From Ottelia alismoides (taxonomy: Eukaryota; Streptophyta; Magnoliopsida; Alismatales; Hydrocharitaceae): a DNA stretch of 64,000 nucleotides. The number at the start of each line of letters is the position of its first letter. The stretch's first letter is position 1. This document shows positions 48,801-57,777 of the stretch, piece after piece. A program made the translations under genes and the position numbers. The stretch is taken from positions 248,001-312,000 of the forward strand of contig JAZKJV010006940.1 in assembly GCA_037367405.1 (NCBI GenBank), given 5' to 3'. The notes under the pieces were generated by a model. It worked only from the letters and a program-made list of their open reading frames with translations. It was not told the origin of the DNA and ran no database searches.

Positions 48801-49526
48801 ACATAATTATTATAAGTATTATTTACAACATTATAAAAATATAAAATTATATAAATAATAATCAAATAATAAGTTGGATATTTTAATATGTACAAGTATA
48901 CAATGTGGGTCCAAAAGTCAACTTTCAAACCGTAGCTACGCCAAATGCGAAACCACCACCATTAATTAGATTATTTTCTTCTATATACAATTAAAGGTGA
49001 GTACGCTGCATTTGGAGTCTTTATTTGTGAGATACGGGTCTGGGAAGTTGGCATTCTGGATTTTTATTCAGACCATAACTTTTTATCTGTAAATTATTTT
49101 TCTGTGAAATAAATTTTGTATTTTTCTTTATTTTATTATCTACAACTTTCATGTACAAAGTTTCTTTATTTGATGTACAAAAAGTGGAACCAAAAATAGG
49201 TCCCAAAATGAATAAAGAATGAATAAAATGTATAGGTATTTTATCTATATTTCTGACCTTATCTCCCCCTACTTTATTCCTTGTCGACCTATTCATCAAG
49301 ATGCCTAGGTCTCGGGGCTTCGGGTCATAAAATATTTACAATATTTTATTCTTTTTCTTTTCTTTTCTTTATTCTATAATTTTGGCTTTAAGAACCGCAT
49401 TTTATACAATATTTACATACATATACATGAATGCTAAAATGCATGAATAAATGCTATTTACACGCATTTACTAGGGTTTTTCAGGCCAAAATGATAGAAT
49501 AAAGATGATGAAACGTGGATTCATCA
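45853..49526 (-). repeat. Gypsy 5' LTR (carries the element promoter)
   Basis: 3,674 bp, the partner of 30966-34637. It is followed on the right by the target duplication GTAAG and MULE sequence. No TATA box was assigned with confidence. Confidence 0.95.
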
Positions 49527-49531
49527 GTAAG

Positions 49532-50110
49532 TTCTTGCATGTGACATGTTTTAGTAAGTTTGGTATATATTAGTAACATTGAAGAATGCATCAGTAAGGG
49601 GTTTTTATGTATCAGTATATATTTCCCATATTTTCTTTGGCGAATACATCAGTAAATATGAAGCTTTTATTGGTAAGTTTGTAGAAGACATCAGTAACAT
49701 TCATCACTATAAAACGTAAGTATCAGAAACTTAGATAATAACTATGATTTTTTGCATCATATCTAACTATAAGTAAGTTACTAACATGTCACAAGTACTA
49801 TTCTCAAAATCATTAGTAAATTATTACGTATCATTTGTAATTATTAGTAACTTATAGCATAATATATTTTAATCCGTAAGTTCTTAGCTTATTCAAGTAA
49901 GATTTTCAAAATCAACTTTAAGTTCAAATAGTAGTACATTTAAGTAGTAGTAAGCTATACAATACTCAAGTAATATTGTCTAAAGCAATAGTATCTTTTT
50001 TATTTAGCATTGTATGTATCAATAACGTAATGCATCTGTAAGTATCAGGTAGTAGACGAATGTATCATCTGTAATAATTTCAACAATCAACAATCAACAA
50101 CCATCAAAAT
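49532..50110. repeat. MULE spacer with AGTAAG words
   Basis: Continues the word-rich MULE spacer interrupted by the gypsy insertion at 30965. Words such as CATCAGTAAG, TTAGTAAG and AGTAATA recur throughout. It ends near the 3' end of the Ulp1-type gene. Confidence 0.75.
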
Positions 50111-50226
50111 TTTCTCATTCATAAAGAATTTCATGTTCAAAAGAAAGATACTACATTTAAATTTTGAACAATACATGTACATATTTACATCATCTCTATA
50201 TACATGTCTAAGATATCAAATTTCTG

Positions 50227-50469
50227 TTAATCTTTCTTCTGAACACTTGTAAGTAGTATAGCTGCTATATCCGCACGAAACTTGGGGATATCTTCGTTTC
50301 GGAACACTGGATCTTTTCCTTTGCAAATGAATTCCATATACTTCATTACATAAACCCCACAATCAATGGAATCACTTCGCTGCATTGGGATTCCTTTTTT
50401 TATCTCTACTGGCCACTTTTCAAGGTGCTCTCCAGTAAATAGCATGAAGTATTCTGCCATCCAATCAAC
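50227..50469 (-). CDS. Ulp1-type protease gene, last exon (catalytic Cys)
   Basis: Acceptor CCCTTAG ends at 50470; the exon reads 81 codons in phase 0 to TAA (50227-50229). It holds MQRSDSIDCGVYVMKYMEF, the Q-x6-DCGV-YV block with the nucleophilic Cys of C48 (Ulp1/SENP) proteases and their oxyanion Gln. Ulp1 proteins remove or mature SUMO; in MULEs their role is unknown. It joins the preceding exon (50550-50777) in phase. Confidence 0.85.
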   Translation of the reverse strand, partial: VDWMAEYFMLFTGEHLEKWPVEIKKGIPMQRSDSIDCGVYVMKYMEFICKGKDPVFRNEDIPKFRADIAAILLTSVQKKD

Positions 50470-50549
50470 CTAAGGGTATTGTTAAAGAAATATGTTAGTA
50501 AAAAAATATATCAAAAATGGATGTATCACAAAAATTAATATCTTTTTAC

Positions 50550-50777
50550 CCATTTTCTAACATCCATGAGGTGTTTTTTCATCCCAGCAAGTGAATTGTA
50601 TGAAATGAATTTCTTCTCATCAAAATCAGCCACGAGAAGATGCCAATGATTGGAGGTGTGGATTACACAAAAGACTTTTTTTACACTGTCAAACATCGTT
50701 CTTGTGCATGAGAACAAATTATTTAGAGGCTCATAATCTTCTTCTGTTGCTTCTTTCACAGTCTTTGGGAACAATTG
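50550..50777 (-). CDS. Ulp1-type protease gene, exon with catalytic His
   Basis: 76 codons, phase 0 at both ends (TTTCAG acceptor at 50778, GTAAAA donor at 50549). It reads QLFPKTVKEATEEDYEPLNN, then SNHWHLLVADFDEKKFISYNSL. The HW is the catalytic His block of C48 proteases. The residue aligned with the triad Asp (usually Y-DSL) is Asn here (YNSL), which is unusual; a Cys-His-Asn triad is chemically plausible, as in papain. Confidence 0.85.
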
Positions 50778-50843
50778 CTGAAATGAATAATATTTAGTTA
50801 ATATAACTTAAATTAAAAACAAAAAATAGGTAAGTACTATTAC

Positions 50844-51024
50844 CATTTGAGCCGTATTTGCAAAAATAAATGGGCACTCCACATCACTTTCTTGATATGA
50901 TTTGTAAAGCACATCCATGAACATGTCCAAAATCACATCTATGACCATTTTATTATAAAGTAGGTCTTCAATGTGTATTCCATTGCAAAAGTTGTCTCCT
51001 GGACCATGGTAAGTTGCTCCCATA
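50844..51024 (-). CDS. Ulp1-type protease gene, internal exon
   Basis: Acceptor TTTCAG ends at 51025 and the GTAATA donor starts at 50843. One base completes the codon opened by the previous exon, then MGATYHGPGDNFCNGIHIED and 40 further codons to FANTAQM. It precedes the His block, where Ulp1 proteins bind substrate (W-L-D-I-like region). Phases fit on both sides. Confidence 0.8.
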
Positions 51025-51115
51025 CTGAAATGTAAGTTAAGTTGTAACATTACAAAAAAATCAACATAAATATATCATGAAATGGGTCTAATAAATTCAT
51101 TAAATCTCCACTTAC

Positions 51116-51213
51116 TTGGCGACATGATCCTTCAGAAATTCATGAATGGTTGCCCTCTCTGATTCAGAAATTACATCATATCCAGCGTAATCAATGCGAT
51201 TTAAATTGTAAAC
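51116..51213 (-). CDS. Ulp1-type protease gene, small internal exon
   Basis: Acceptor TTTATAG ends at 51214 and the donor GTAAGT starts at 51115. It reads VYNLNRIDYAGYDVISESER and ATIHEFLKDHVA, leaving two bases that fit the next exon. No domain of its own is recognised; phase and splice sites support it. Confidence 0.7.
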
Positions 51214-51339
51214 CTATAAATAAATTTAAGAAATATTATCATTATATTGTGTTATTGCATCATTGTAATTTCTTACTTTTGAAGCATCAACAAAAGAATT
51301 TAAGCATTTGTATTTATGTAAGCATTTGCAACTATCATT

Positions 51340-52150
51340 AAGATATTAAAACAACACAAGTAATATTCTCAAATGCATCAGTAAGTTCTTTGTATCATTT
51401 GTAATATTCATTATCAGTAAGTTCATGTACATTTTTAAGTCATATCAGTAATATCTCAAATACAGGTAACTTTAAAGTCATAGTATATTTTTTTTCATTA
51501 TCAATTAGAAAGTTAGATGCATGTACCAGTAAGTTCATGATGCTCACCGGTATCAGTAATTATGATACTTGAATCAGTAATTTCATGCTGACAAAAGTAT
51601 TCGTAAGATCGTAACTCTTATCAGTAACATTGAAGAATGCATTAGTAAGATTATTTTATGAATCAGTAACTATTTCCCATATTACATTTGGAGAATACAT
51701 TCAGTAAATTTGAAGGTTCTATCAGTAACTTAGATGAAGACATTAGTAAGTTCCATCATCTTATAAGTATCTTTAATATCAGTAAGTTAGATGAAGACAT
51801 TAGTAAGTTCAATCATCTTATCAGTAACTTTAATCTTTAAACTTAAAATAACATTAGAGTTATGGTTCTAATATTGGAATATGCATCAGTAAGATTCATT
51901 CAATATGAAAATTACTCACCCTATATTTCTAAGTTCGATAGTAACTTATTAAGTATCATTATTTTCTAACAACATAAGTAATATACTCAAATGCATCAGT
52001 AAGTTCTTTAGTATAATTTGTAAGAATCATTCAGTATGAAAATTACTCACTTAATATTTCTAAGATCGACAGTAACTTATTAAGTATCATCTCTAAGTAT
52101 CAGGTACAGAAAGACACTAGTATTTGTAATTTAATAAATGAACAATAACT
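51340..52150. repeat. Intron of the Ulp1-type gene rich in AGTAAG words
   Basis: The intron 51214-52260 is packed with ATCAGTAAGTT, CAGTAACTT and AGTAATAT words on the plus strand, although the gene reads on the minus strand. Two copies of ATTCA-TATGAAAATTACTCAC lie at 51897-51920 and 52029-52051, each followed by CTTAATATTTCTAAG-TCGA-like sequence. Confidence 0.75.
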
Positions 52151-52260
52151 TAATATTTAGCATATGAAATTTATTAAACTACCATCAATTGAATGACACT
52201 AAATCAAAAAAAAATTTAAAATCAACAGTATATGAAAAGTATGGTAGGATGATTTCATAC

Positions 52261-53021
52261 CTCCAAAGCTTGCTCTTTGTTGTCTTCAATCTTTGGAACT
52301 TCATCTTCATCTTCTACTGTCATCACTTCTTCAATATTCTTTTTTTCAAGCTTTCTTTTTTTCCTTACTATTTTCTCCTTCATTGGGATGGTTTGTGCAT
52401 TTTTTTCTTCCTTTATTGCTCTTCTAGACTTGACCCTTTTCGACATGCTGCTAGGAGTAATAAGCTTCTTGCTTCTACCCTCTTTGGAACACATGGTTTA
52501 ATTTTACCACGATCTTCAAAATCCTCCTCAATTCCAAGATCAAAGGATGGTGATTCGATCTTTTTGGTGATATTATTTTGTTCTTCTTGATCACCAACCT
52601 TGATTGTCTTTTCCTCTTGTTGCTTTACACTAACTGATTTTGCAAAGAATTCCTCAAACCATTGCTTTAGAATAGAGATTTCGACCTTCAGCTTCTCATT
52701 CTCCCTCAATGTATTCTCATATTTTTCTTTCATGTTTTTGTACTCATCCAATGTGGGCATCTGAGAAATGAAACTCTCCAAATCAGTTATTTTCTTCTTG
52801 TATTCTTCACATTTACACTCTGGTGTATTTTGATGTTGAGCAGTCTTCAAAATTGATGTCATTGAACAATCATCAAGTTGCCGTTGTGGTGGTACAATGA
52901 CACGCAATGCATAAGCAGTTGAGATGTAGCCCTCTATTACGAAGGTTTCATAATCAAATATGAATTCATTTGGGTCTATCTTGAATAGCTCTTTTTCTTC
53001 ATAGTCTAGCTGGACAACAAT
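52261..53021 (-). pseudogene. Ulp1-type protease gene, long coiled-coil exon with a frameshift
   Basis: Acceptor GCATTAG ends at 53022. It reads IVVQLDYEEKELFKIDPNEF onwards, includes a heptad-rich segment LDEYKNMKEKYENTLRENEK and an acidic/Gln-rich stretch, and then a Lys/Arg-rich nuclear-signal-like region. The first frame stops at 52413, while the continuing frame (KRVKSRRAIKEEKN to NKEQALE, donor at 52260) is shifted. The exon is 761 bases between two phase-0 joins, so one base is gained or two lost, or a small intron is missed, between about 52494 and 52413. Confidence 0.65.
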
Positions 53022-53099
53022 CTAATGCAAGGAAATATATTTAGCCATCAATCAAAATTCATTTTAATAAAAAGTATCAGTTCAAGTTAAATTAATAAT

Positions 53100-53345
53100 G
53101 ACAAGCATTAATATTTGTAAATGTATCAGGCTGTCAGTAGATTTGAAATCAGTAAAATTGACGCATGAAGTAAATTTGAAGTAATCAGTAACTTGCATCA
53201 GTAACTTGAATCAGTAACTTTCAGTACTTGCATCAGTAACTTCAAAAATTATATTCAATAATTGCATCATTAACTTGAATCAGTAACTTGCATCAGTAAC
53301 TTTCAAAACTTGCATCAGTAACTTCAAAAATTATATTCAATATTA
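53100..53345. repeat. AGTAACTT word cluster in an intron of the Ulp1-type gene
   Basis: CATCAGTAACTT and AATCAGTAACTT words repeat at roughly 10-20-base spacing, for example CTTGCATCAGTAACTT several times between 53180 and 53325. Confidence 0.8.
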
Positions 53346-53381
53346 AAATCACAAATGAAAATGTAAATAAACTTATGTTAC

Positions 53382-53507
53382 CTGATCTTCATTAAAGTTC
53401 ATGAATTGTTCAATGCTGACTTTGCAAGGAGTTGACCATTTCCTAATTCTCGGCAAGAGATTTTGATTCAATGCATGTGTTGGGAATAAGTGCTCCAGAG
53501 CCCATGC
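53382..53507 (-). CDS. Ulp1-type protease gene, internal exon
   Basis: 42 codons, acceptor TTTTAAG ending 53508 and donor GTAACA from 53381. It reads AWALEHLFPTHALNQNLLPR then IRKWSTPCKVSIEQFMNFNE. The W-LEH-...-PRI-KW pattern recalls the N-terminal domain of plant Ulp1-family transposon proteins. The downstream join is in phase. The join to the upstream exon is not, using the best donor (53588). Confidence 0.65.
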
Positions 53508-53588
53508 CTTAAAAGAATTTGACATAATTAAATATTTGATAAATATTTATTAAAAGCAAACTAGTAGTTAGAGATTAAAAAAACTTAC

Positions 53589-54269
53589 ATATAAACACAC
53601 TGCACATCAGTTAAGTAGCCAACTGTACCTTTCCCATCAGATGATGAACGCTTCCTCATTTTTTCCACAATGTCTTCCAAGCGTTGCATTATCATAGTCC
53701 CAACTGCATTAGACCAATTGAAGAAACATGTATCTTCAATTGAATCTATGTAATTTAGTAGCACCTTTGGGAAGCAGAAGTTCGCTTCGGGGAATAGAAA
53801 TGTACACAACATCAATGATATTAGACATCTTATGTACATTCTATTTGAATGATCATCTTCTTGAGATCTTAAAGATTCAAGCATGTCACAAATGTTATGA
53901 CGATTCAATAACATGCTTGGTTGGCAAAATTGCTCTTCGAATGAACTTGGCCATTCAAACGAAAAACCCCTTAGTTGTATAGGAAATCCTGATGAAGGCA
54001 ACCCGAAAATCAAGCCTATGTCATTATCTGAGAATACGAGTTCTTTCTCTCCGAACTTGAAAATCCGATCTCCTTGATATCTTTGAACAATAAAGTCCAA
54101 TACTTGATAATTGATATCAAGTTTTGTAATTGAAACCAATCTTGAGAAAGCGGATTTATCGATCAACTCCTTATGCCTTCCACTCAACTTGTTGTTTCCA
54201 AGATATGTTACAAATTGCTTTATGTAACATCTGTGTTGGATGCAATATCTCGTTGCAATAATGAAATTC
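53589..54269 (-). CDS. Ulp1-type protease gene, N-terminal (DUF1985-like) exon
   Basis: Open from about 54268 to the donor ATGTAAGT near 53588. It reads ATRYCIQHRCYIKQFVTYLG, then LIDKSAFSRLVSITKLDINY, then KFGEKELVFSDNDIGLIFGL and FLFPEANFCFPKVLLNYIDS. This layout (a short helix pair, then a strand set around the IFGLP motif) is that of the N-terminal domain of plant transposon Ulp1 proteins, related to the plant mobile domain. Its 5' edge coincides with a copied piece of transposase intron, and the phase from exon 3 does not fit, so the original acceptor may have been destroyed. Confidence 0.65.
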
Positions 54270-54274
54270 CTATT

Positions 54275-54440
54275 AGTAAGTTATTGTATTAGTAAGTTAT
54301 GCAATATCATGATGTAATATTAGCAAACTCATTAGTAATAATTGCAGAAGAATACGTAAGTTCAGTAAGCATACTGATGCTTTAAGTATGCATACTGATA
54401 CTCTTTTTATGGTTTATTCTTTTAGTCAATGATGAATATG
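54275..54440 (+). repeat. Copy of transposase intron end plus start of exon 2
   Basis: Matches 27514-27669 closely, in the same orientation, including the TTTTATGGTTTATTCTTTTAG acceptor and the first 17 coding bases of transposase exon 2 (TCAATGATGAATATGAA). It lies in an intron of the Ulp1-type gene, abutting the 5' edge of its N-terminal exon. Confidence 0.85.
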
Positions 54441-54515
54441 AACTTATAACCATTTAAAATTTTGCATATAAAATAGGCTTTTCTTAACTTACAATCTTAG
54501 TGGATATTTTCTAAC

Positions 54516-54578
54516 CTGGCAATGGTTCTATCTTTGCATCATCCTTTACATTTGCAAGACTCAAAACTGATGCTCTTT
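54516..54578 (-). CDS. Ulp1-type protease gene, exon 3
   Basis: 63 bases between TGTGTAG (acceptor) and GTTAGA (donor), reading ERASVLSLANVKDDAKIEPL. Phase 1 at both ends, in agreement with exon 2. No recognised domain. Confidence 0.5.
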
Positions 54579-54656
54579 CTACACAGCACAAAAGTTTGTG
54601 AATAGTAAGTTATGATATTAGGTATTACCATTTTGTATGTTAATATGCAAACTTAC

Positions 54657-54698
54657 CAGTTGTAATTTCAGTAGTTTTACCTCCCTCAAAGCTTGTAT
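54657..54698 (-). CDS. Ulp1-type protease gene, exon 2
   Basis: 42 bases between AATGCAG and GTAAGT, reading TSFEGGKTTEITT after a shared codon. Phase 1 at both ends, consistent with exons 1 and 3. Very short; supported only by splice sites and phase. Confidence 0.45.
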
Positions 54699-54770
54699 CT
54701 GCATTAAGTTACTTGTTAAGACATAATTGAATTATATTATATATTTTAAAGTAAACAATAACAAATTTAC

Positions 54771-54855
54771 CACTTGTAGATTCCATAGATCCCTTTTTTA
54801 CATCTTGCGGTGTTCGTCTCTTGTAAGAAACATCAAATGTTTTTGCTTGTTCCAT
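54771..54855 (-). CDS. Ulp1-type protease gene, exon 1 (start codon)
   Basis: ATG at 54855 directly after a TTTTGCAG acceptor, reading MEQAKTFDVSYKRRTPQDVK to the donor GTAAAT (54770). The acceptor in front implies a 5' untranslated exon upstream, probably towards the right terminal repeat (candidate pyrimidine-rich leader sequence at 55380-55500 and 56780-56870). Basic and short, no known domain. Confidence 0.5.
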
Positions 54856-55079
54856 CTGCAAAATAGTAAATGAAATACTAATATCAATTACTGATATAAC
54901 AATTTTAGTGATTTCAACAGGAACATCAAGTATTAACTAATTTACTGAACCATAAATTTGAGATAACATATTTGATCTTAAACGAAAAAATTAAACGAAA
55001 AAATCAAGCAGTGATCTTTGCCACAATATCTTATGTAAAATTACAATACACATGCGTTTGTAACATCCATGATACAATC

Positions 55080-56400
55080 AGTAAGAATTTTTTATTTATT
55101 AGTAACTTGTTACTGTAACATAAGTAATAGGTTTTCTATATGATAGGGTAATTGTAGTAGAATAAATGGCTTTGATGGACAGGTAAAGAGTTGTAATACT
55201 CAAAGATGTATCATGCATGTCGCAAATATTCAATATTGTGACCGTGATTTCTGTAAAAGGAAATGAAAACCATAATTGGTAACCCTAGCGAAACGCAGAT
55301 ATCGCTCTATAAGGACATACACATATTGATCAACGAATTGTAATATAGTTTGCAAACGAGTAATTCATAGAAGATTTCATACCGATTAAAGGTTTCTTCT
55401 CCAAAACTTCGATGACTATTCACCCTTGTCGACCTTCAACAAGGACGAAAGAAGAAGTGTTTCCGCCACCTCCAAACGAGCGACTACTCCAAGAGCAAAC
55501 TTGAAAAAAAAGTATGACCTAAAAGAAATAAACCCTTCCGTTGGCAACATCGTTAATATGAAATTTTATTTGATATAACTACAATATAAAAGAAGTAATA
55601 ATATTATACTCAACAGTAATTTTATTACAGGCGTTGGTAAGAGTAATACCTACGATAAGTAATTTTGCAATGGTTATCAGTAACTTATATTTATCGCAAT
55701 TCTTTTGGCAACATGTATATAATTGGTAACTTTATATCAGACATTAGTAACTATAGAACAAAGCTTCGGTAATTTTTATATCAGACATTAGTAACATATA
55801 CAAACATATACAAAGTTTGGTAACTTTATATTAGACATTAGTAACTATAGATAAAACCTTCGATAACTTTATATCAGACATTAGTAACATATACAAATTT
55901 CATTGTTTATTAAATCTGAAACGTTAGTAAGTGTAGAATCAACCATTAGTAACTTTGTATATATAAAATAGTAACAATTTAACATATACAAGTAATTCTT
56001 TTGACAACATGTATATCATTGGTAACTTTATAAGAGTAATACTTGCAAAAGAATCAGTAAGCACTAGTGTAGCACATGTAAGTATCAGTGAGATTTATTA
56101 TGACATAAGTAATATTTTCATTTTCGATAGTAACATTTGCAAAAGAATAAGTAAACTCCTATGTTTCAGATGTATCAGTAAGTTATATGGTATCACCAAG
56201 TAATATTATCAATCTCATTAGTAATAACTGCGAAAGAATAAGTAAGATTTATTATGACATAAGTAATATTTTCATTTTCGATAGTAACATTTGCAAAAGA
56301 ATAAGTAAACTCCTATGTTTCAGATGTATCAGTAAGTTATATGGTATCACCAAGTAATATTATCAATCTCATTAGTAATAACTGCGAAAGAACAAGTAAC
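55080..56400. repeat. MULE right spacer with AGTAAC/AGTAAG words and copied intron segments
   Basis: Words such as TTGGTAACTTTATATCAGAC and CATTAGTAACTAT recur at 55690-56030. From 56035 to 56390 the sequence copies the transposase intron (compare 26628-26830 and 26980-27180), itself with an internal 154-bp tandem repeat (AGATTTATTATGACATAAG at 56091 and 56245). Confidence 0.8.
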
Positions 56401-57009
56401 ACAATCTTTTAAAAGTAAATCTTATAGCCGCGATTCGTAATATTATAGAAGATGTTAAGTAACTAAAATATTTACGAATGGTATTGTCAGAATATGAAAT
56501 TACATTAGCAACATTACTAACCAAAAGTGAATTTCTTAAGAATCAAAAGTGAAACGTTTAGTAATACTTTGTGTTGTAGAACAACAAATGCACAAAAGCA
56601 TATGAATTAAGGTCTTAAAGAAAGAATATTAAGACGTATTAGCGATAATTCTGAGATCGAAAATACATCTTTAGCAAAGATTAACATCATCTTTAATCTG
56701 AGATTGAAATGTTTGCGATTGTGTAATATATCGTTTGTACTAGATTAGAACAACTTGAGCTAAATTTAAAAAACAATAAAACTTACGTATATCGTCGATG
56801 AACTCCAACACAATATCGCTCTCAAAGAAGAAGTAGGGTTTCTAAGATGGTCGTCCGTGAATCGCCAAGAAAGAAGCCTCGATTGACATTTTTGGTATTA
56901 AACATAAGTTAATTACTCTTCAAGGAAGGAAACTAAACTCCGAGGATTTCGCGCGAGCTGTTATCAATTTTCTATTTTGGCTTTGTCTATAATTAAATTC
57001 TGAACCATA

Positions 57010-57078
57010 CGATTAGGATCTAACGGGTCTAATCATGGGCTCATTTAGTCTAAAATGGGCATAGTGCCCTCTAGATAA
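57010..57078 (-). repeat. MULE right terminal inverted repeat
   Basis: Inverse of the left end: minus strand TTATCTAGAGGGCACTATGC, then CCATTTTAGACTAAATGAGC and CC. Roughly three quarters of positions agree with the left repeat over about 70 bases. The promoter of the Ulp1-type gene is expected here. Confidence 0.8.
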
Positions 57079-57079
57079 G

Positions 57080-57080
57080 C

Positions 57081-57174
<94 letters not shown>
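57080..57174. repeat. (C)n-(CT)n-(TA)n simple sequence at the right MULE border
   Basis: Twelve C, then a CT tract to about 57120, then about 27 TA units. It lies directly between the MULE and a half copy of the foldback MITE. Confidence 0.95.
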
Positions 57175-57176
<2 letters not shown>

Positions 57177-57330
57177 GTAAAATGGGGCTGCCCCCACGGA
57201 GTAGCCAACTTGGCTACTCCCACCCCTATTTTTCCCTCATTTTTTTATTTTTTTGGAAAATAAAAATTTGTATATTCATCATTATATCCCTCTCACATTC
57301 TATTAAAATTTCGTCAAATTTGTATATATG
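57175..57330. mobile_element. Half copy of the Micron-like foldback MITE
   Basis: GGGGCTGCCCC-ACGGAGTAGCCAACTTGGCTACTCC, then the TTTTTTATTTTTTTGGAAAA and TATTCATCATTATATCCCTC segments, match the arms of 25467-25856. The second arm is missing. It begins right after a TA tract, as does the full copy. Confidence 0.7.
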
Positions 57331-57339
57331 TATGTATGT

Positions 57340-57775
57340 ATGTATGTATGCGATCTACCAACGTATCCATTTTGTACAGATTTTGACGTCCGCATCATTT
57401 TAAAATAGACACATACATGGATACTACTTTGATATCTACAAAAATCCATATTCATATTTTTATATCCATATTCATATATGAATATAAGTGTAAAATTATT
57501 TTTAACCATGCACAACATAACTTTATACATTCTTTCGTCATATTTGATATAATTGTTATGTTGTAAGCATATTTAGTATATCTATATCAAGTGTATTCCA
57601 TTTGATACATATATATTTAATGTCATTTATAATGTATTTCTAGTATTATTCGTATGCGATCACTATCTATTTTACATCGATATCGTTTTTTAAGGATATA
57701 GTTATATAGTTTTCATATATGTTAATATCCGTATCTATATCCATATTCGTATCTAAAAATGGATAAAGATATGGT
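57340..57775. repeat. Second CCATATCCGTATC-type word array
   Basis: Degenerate ATATCCATATTCATAT and CCGTATCTATATCC words, like the core of the Harbinger-type element at 23166-23960, but with no terminal repeats identified. A (TATG)n run lies at 57322-57350. Confidence 0.55.
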
Positions 57776-57777
57776 AT

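Larger units (their letters stand above)
30966..49526 (-). mobile_element. Athila-type Ty3/gypsy retrotransposon, complete and young
   Basis: An 18.56-kb element with two near-identical 3.67-kb LTRs, 5-bp target duplication GTAAG (30961-30965 and 49527-49531), a tRNA-Asp-type primer-binding site, a polypurine tract, and long open gag and pol frames on the minus strand. The RT (FMDDFSVYG) and the integrase without a visible chromodomain place it in the Athila/Tat branch. LTRs start TGATGAATCC and end CTTTTCA in element orientation. No env-like frame was found in the 2.6 kb after pol. It sits inside the MULE between its two genes. Confidence 0.92.
25879..57080. mobile_element. Giant Mutator-like element (MULE) with transposase and Ulp1-type gene
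   Basis: The ends form an imperfect inverted repeat of about 70 bp sharing TTATC-AGAGGGCACT-TGCCCATTTTA and AAATGAGCCC. Inside lie a FAR1/MURA-type transposase reading rightwards from the left end and a gene ending in a C48 cysteine protease reading leftwards from the right end. This convergent plan matches MuDR, and a Ulp1-like gene is known from Kaonashi-type plant MULEs. An 18.56-kb gypsy element (30966-49526) is inserted between the genes; without it the MULE is about 12.6 kb. The borders lie against TA-rich and CT-rich simple sequence, so no target duplication can be assigned. One nonsense codon and at least one frameshift suggest that this copy is no longer fully autonomous. Confidence 0.8.

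Noticed and set aside
25879..57080. Helitron interpretation of the large element (TA flanks)
   Set aside because: The ends are inverted repeats, there is no Rep/helicase, and no TC...CTRR ends; the transposase is MURA/FAR1-type.
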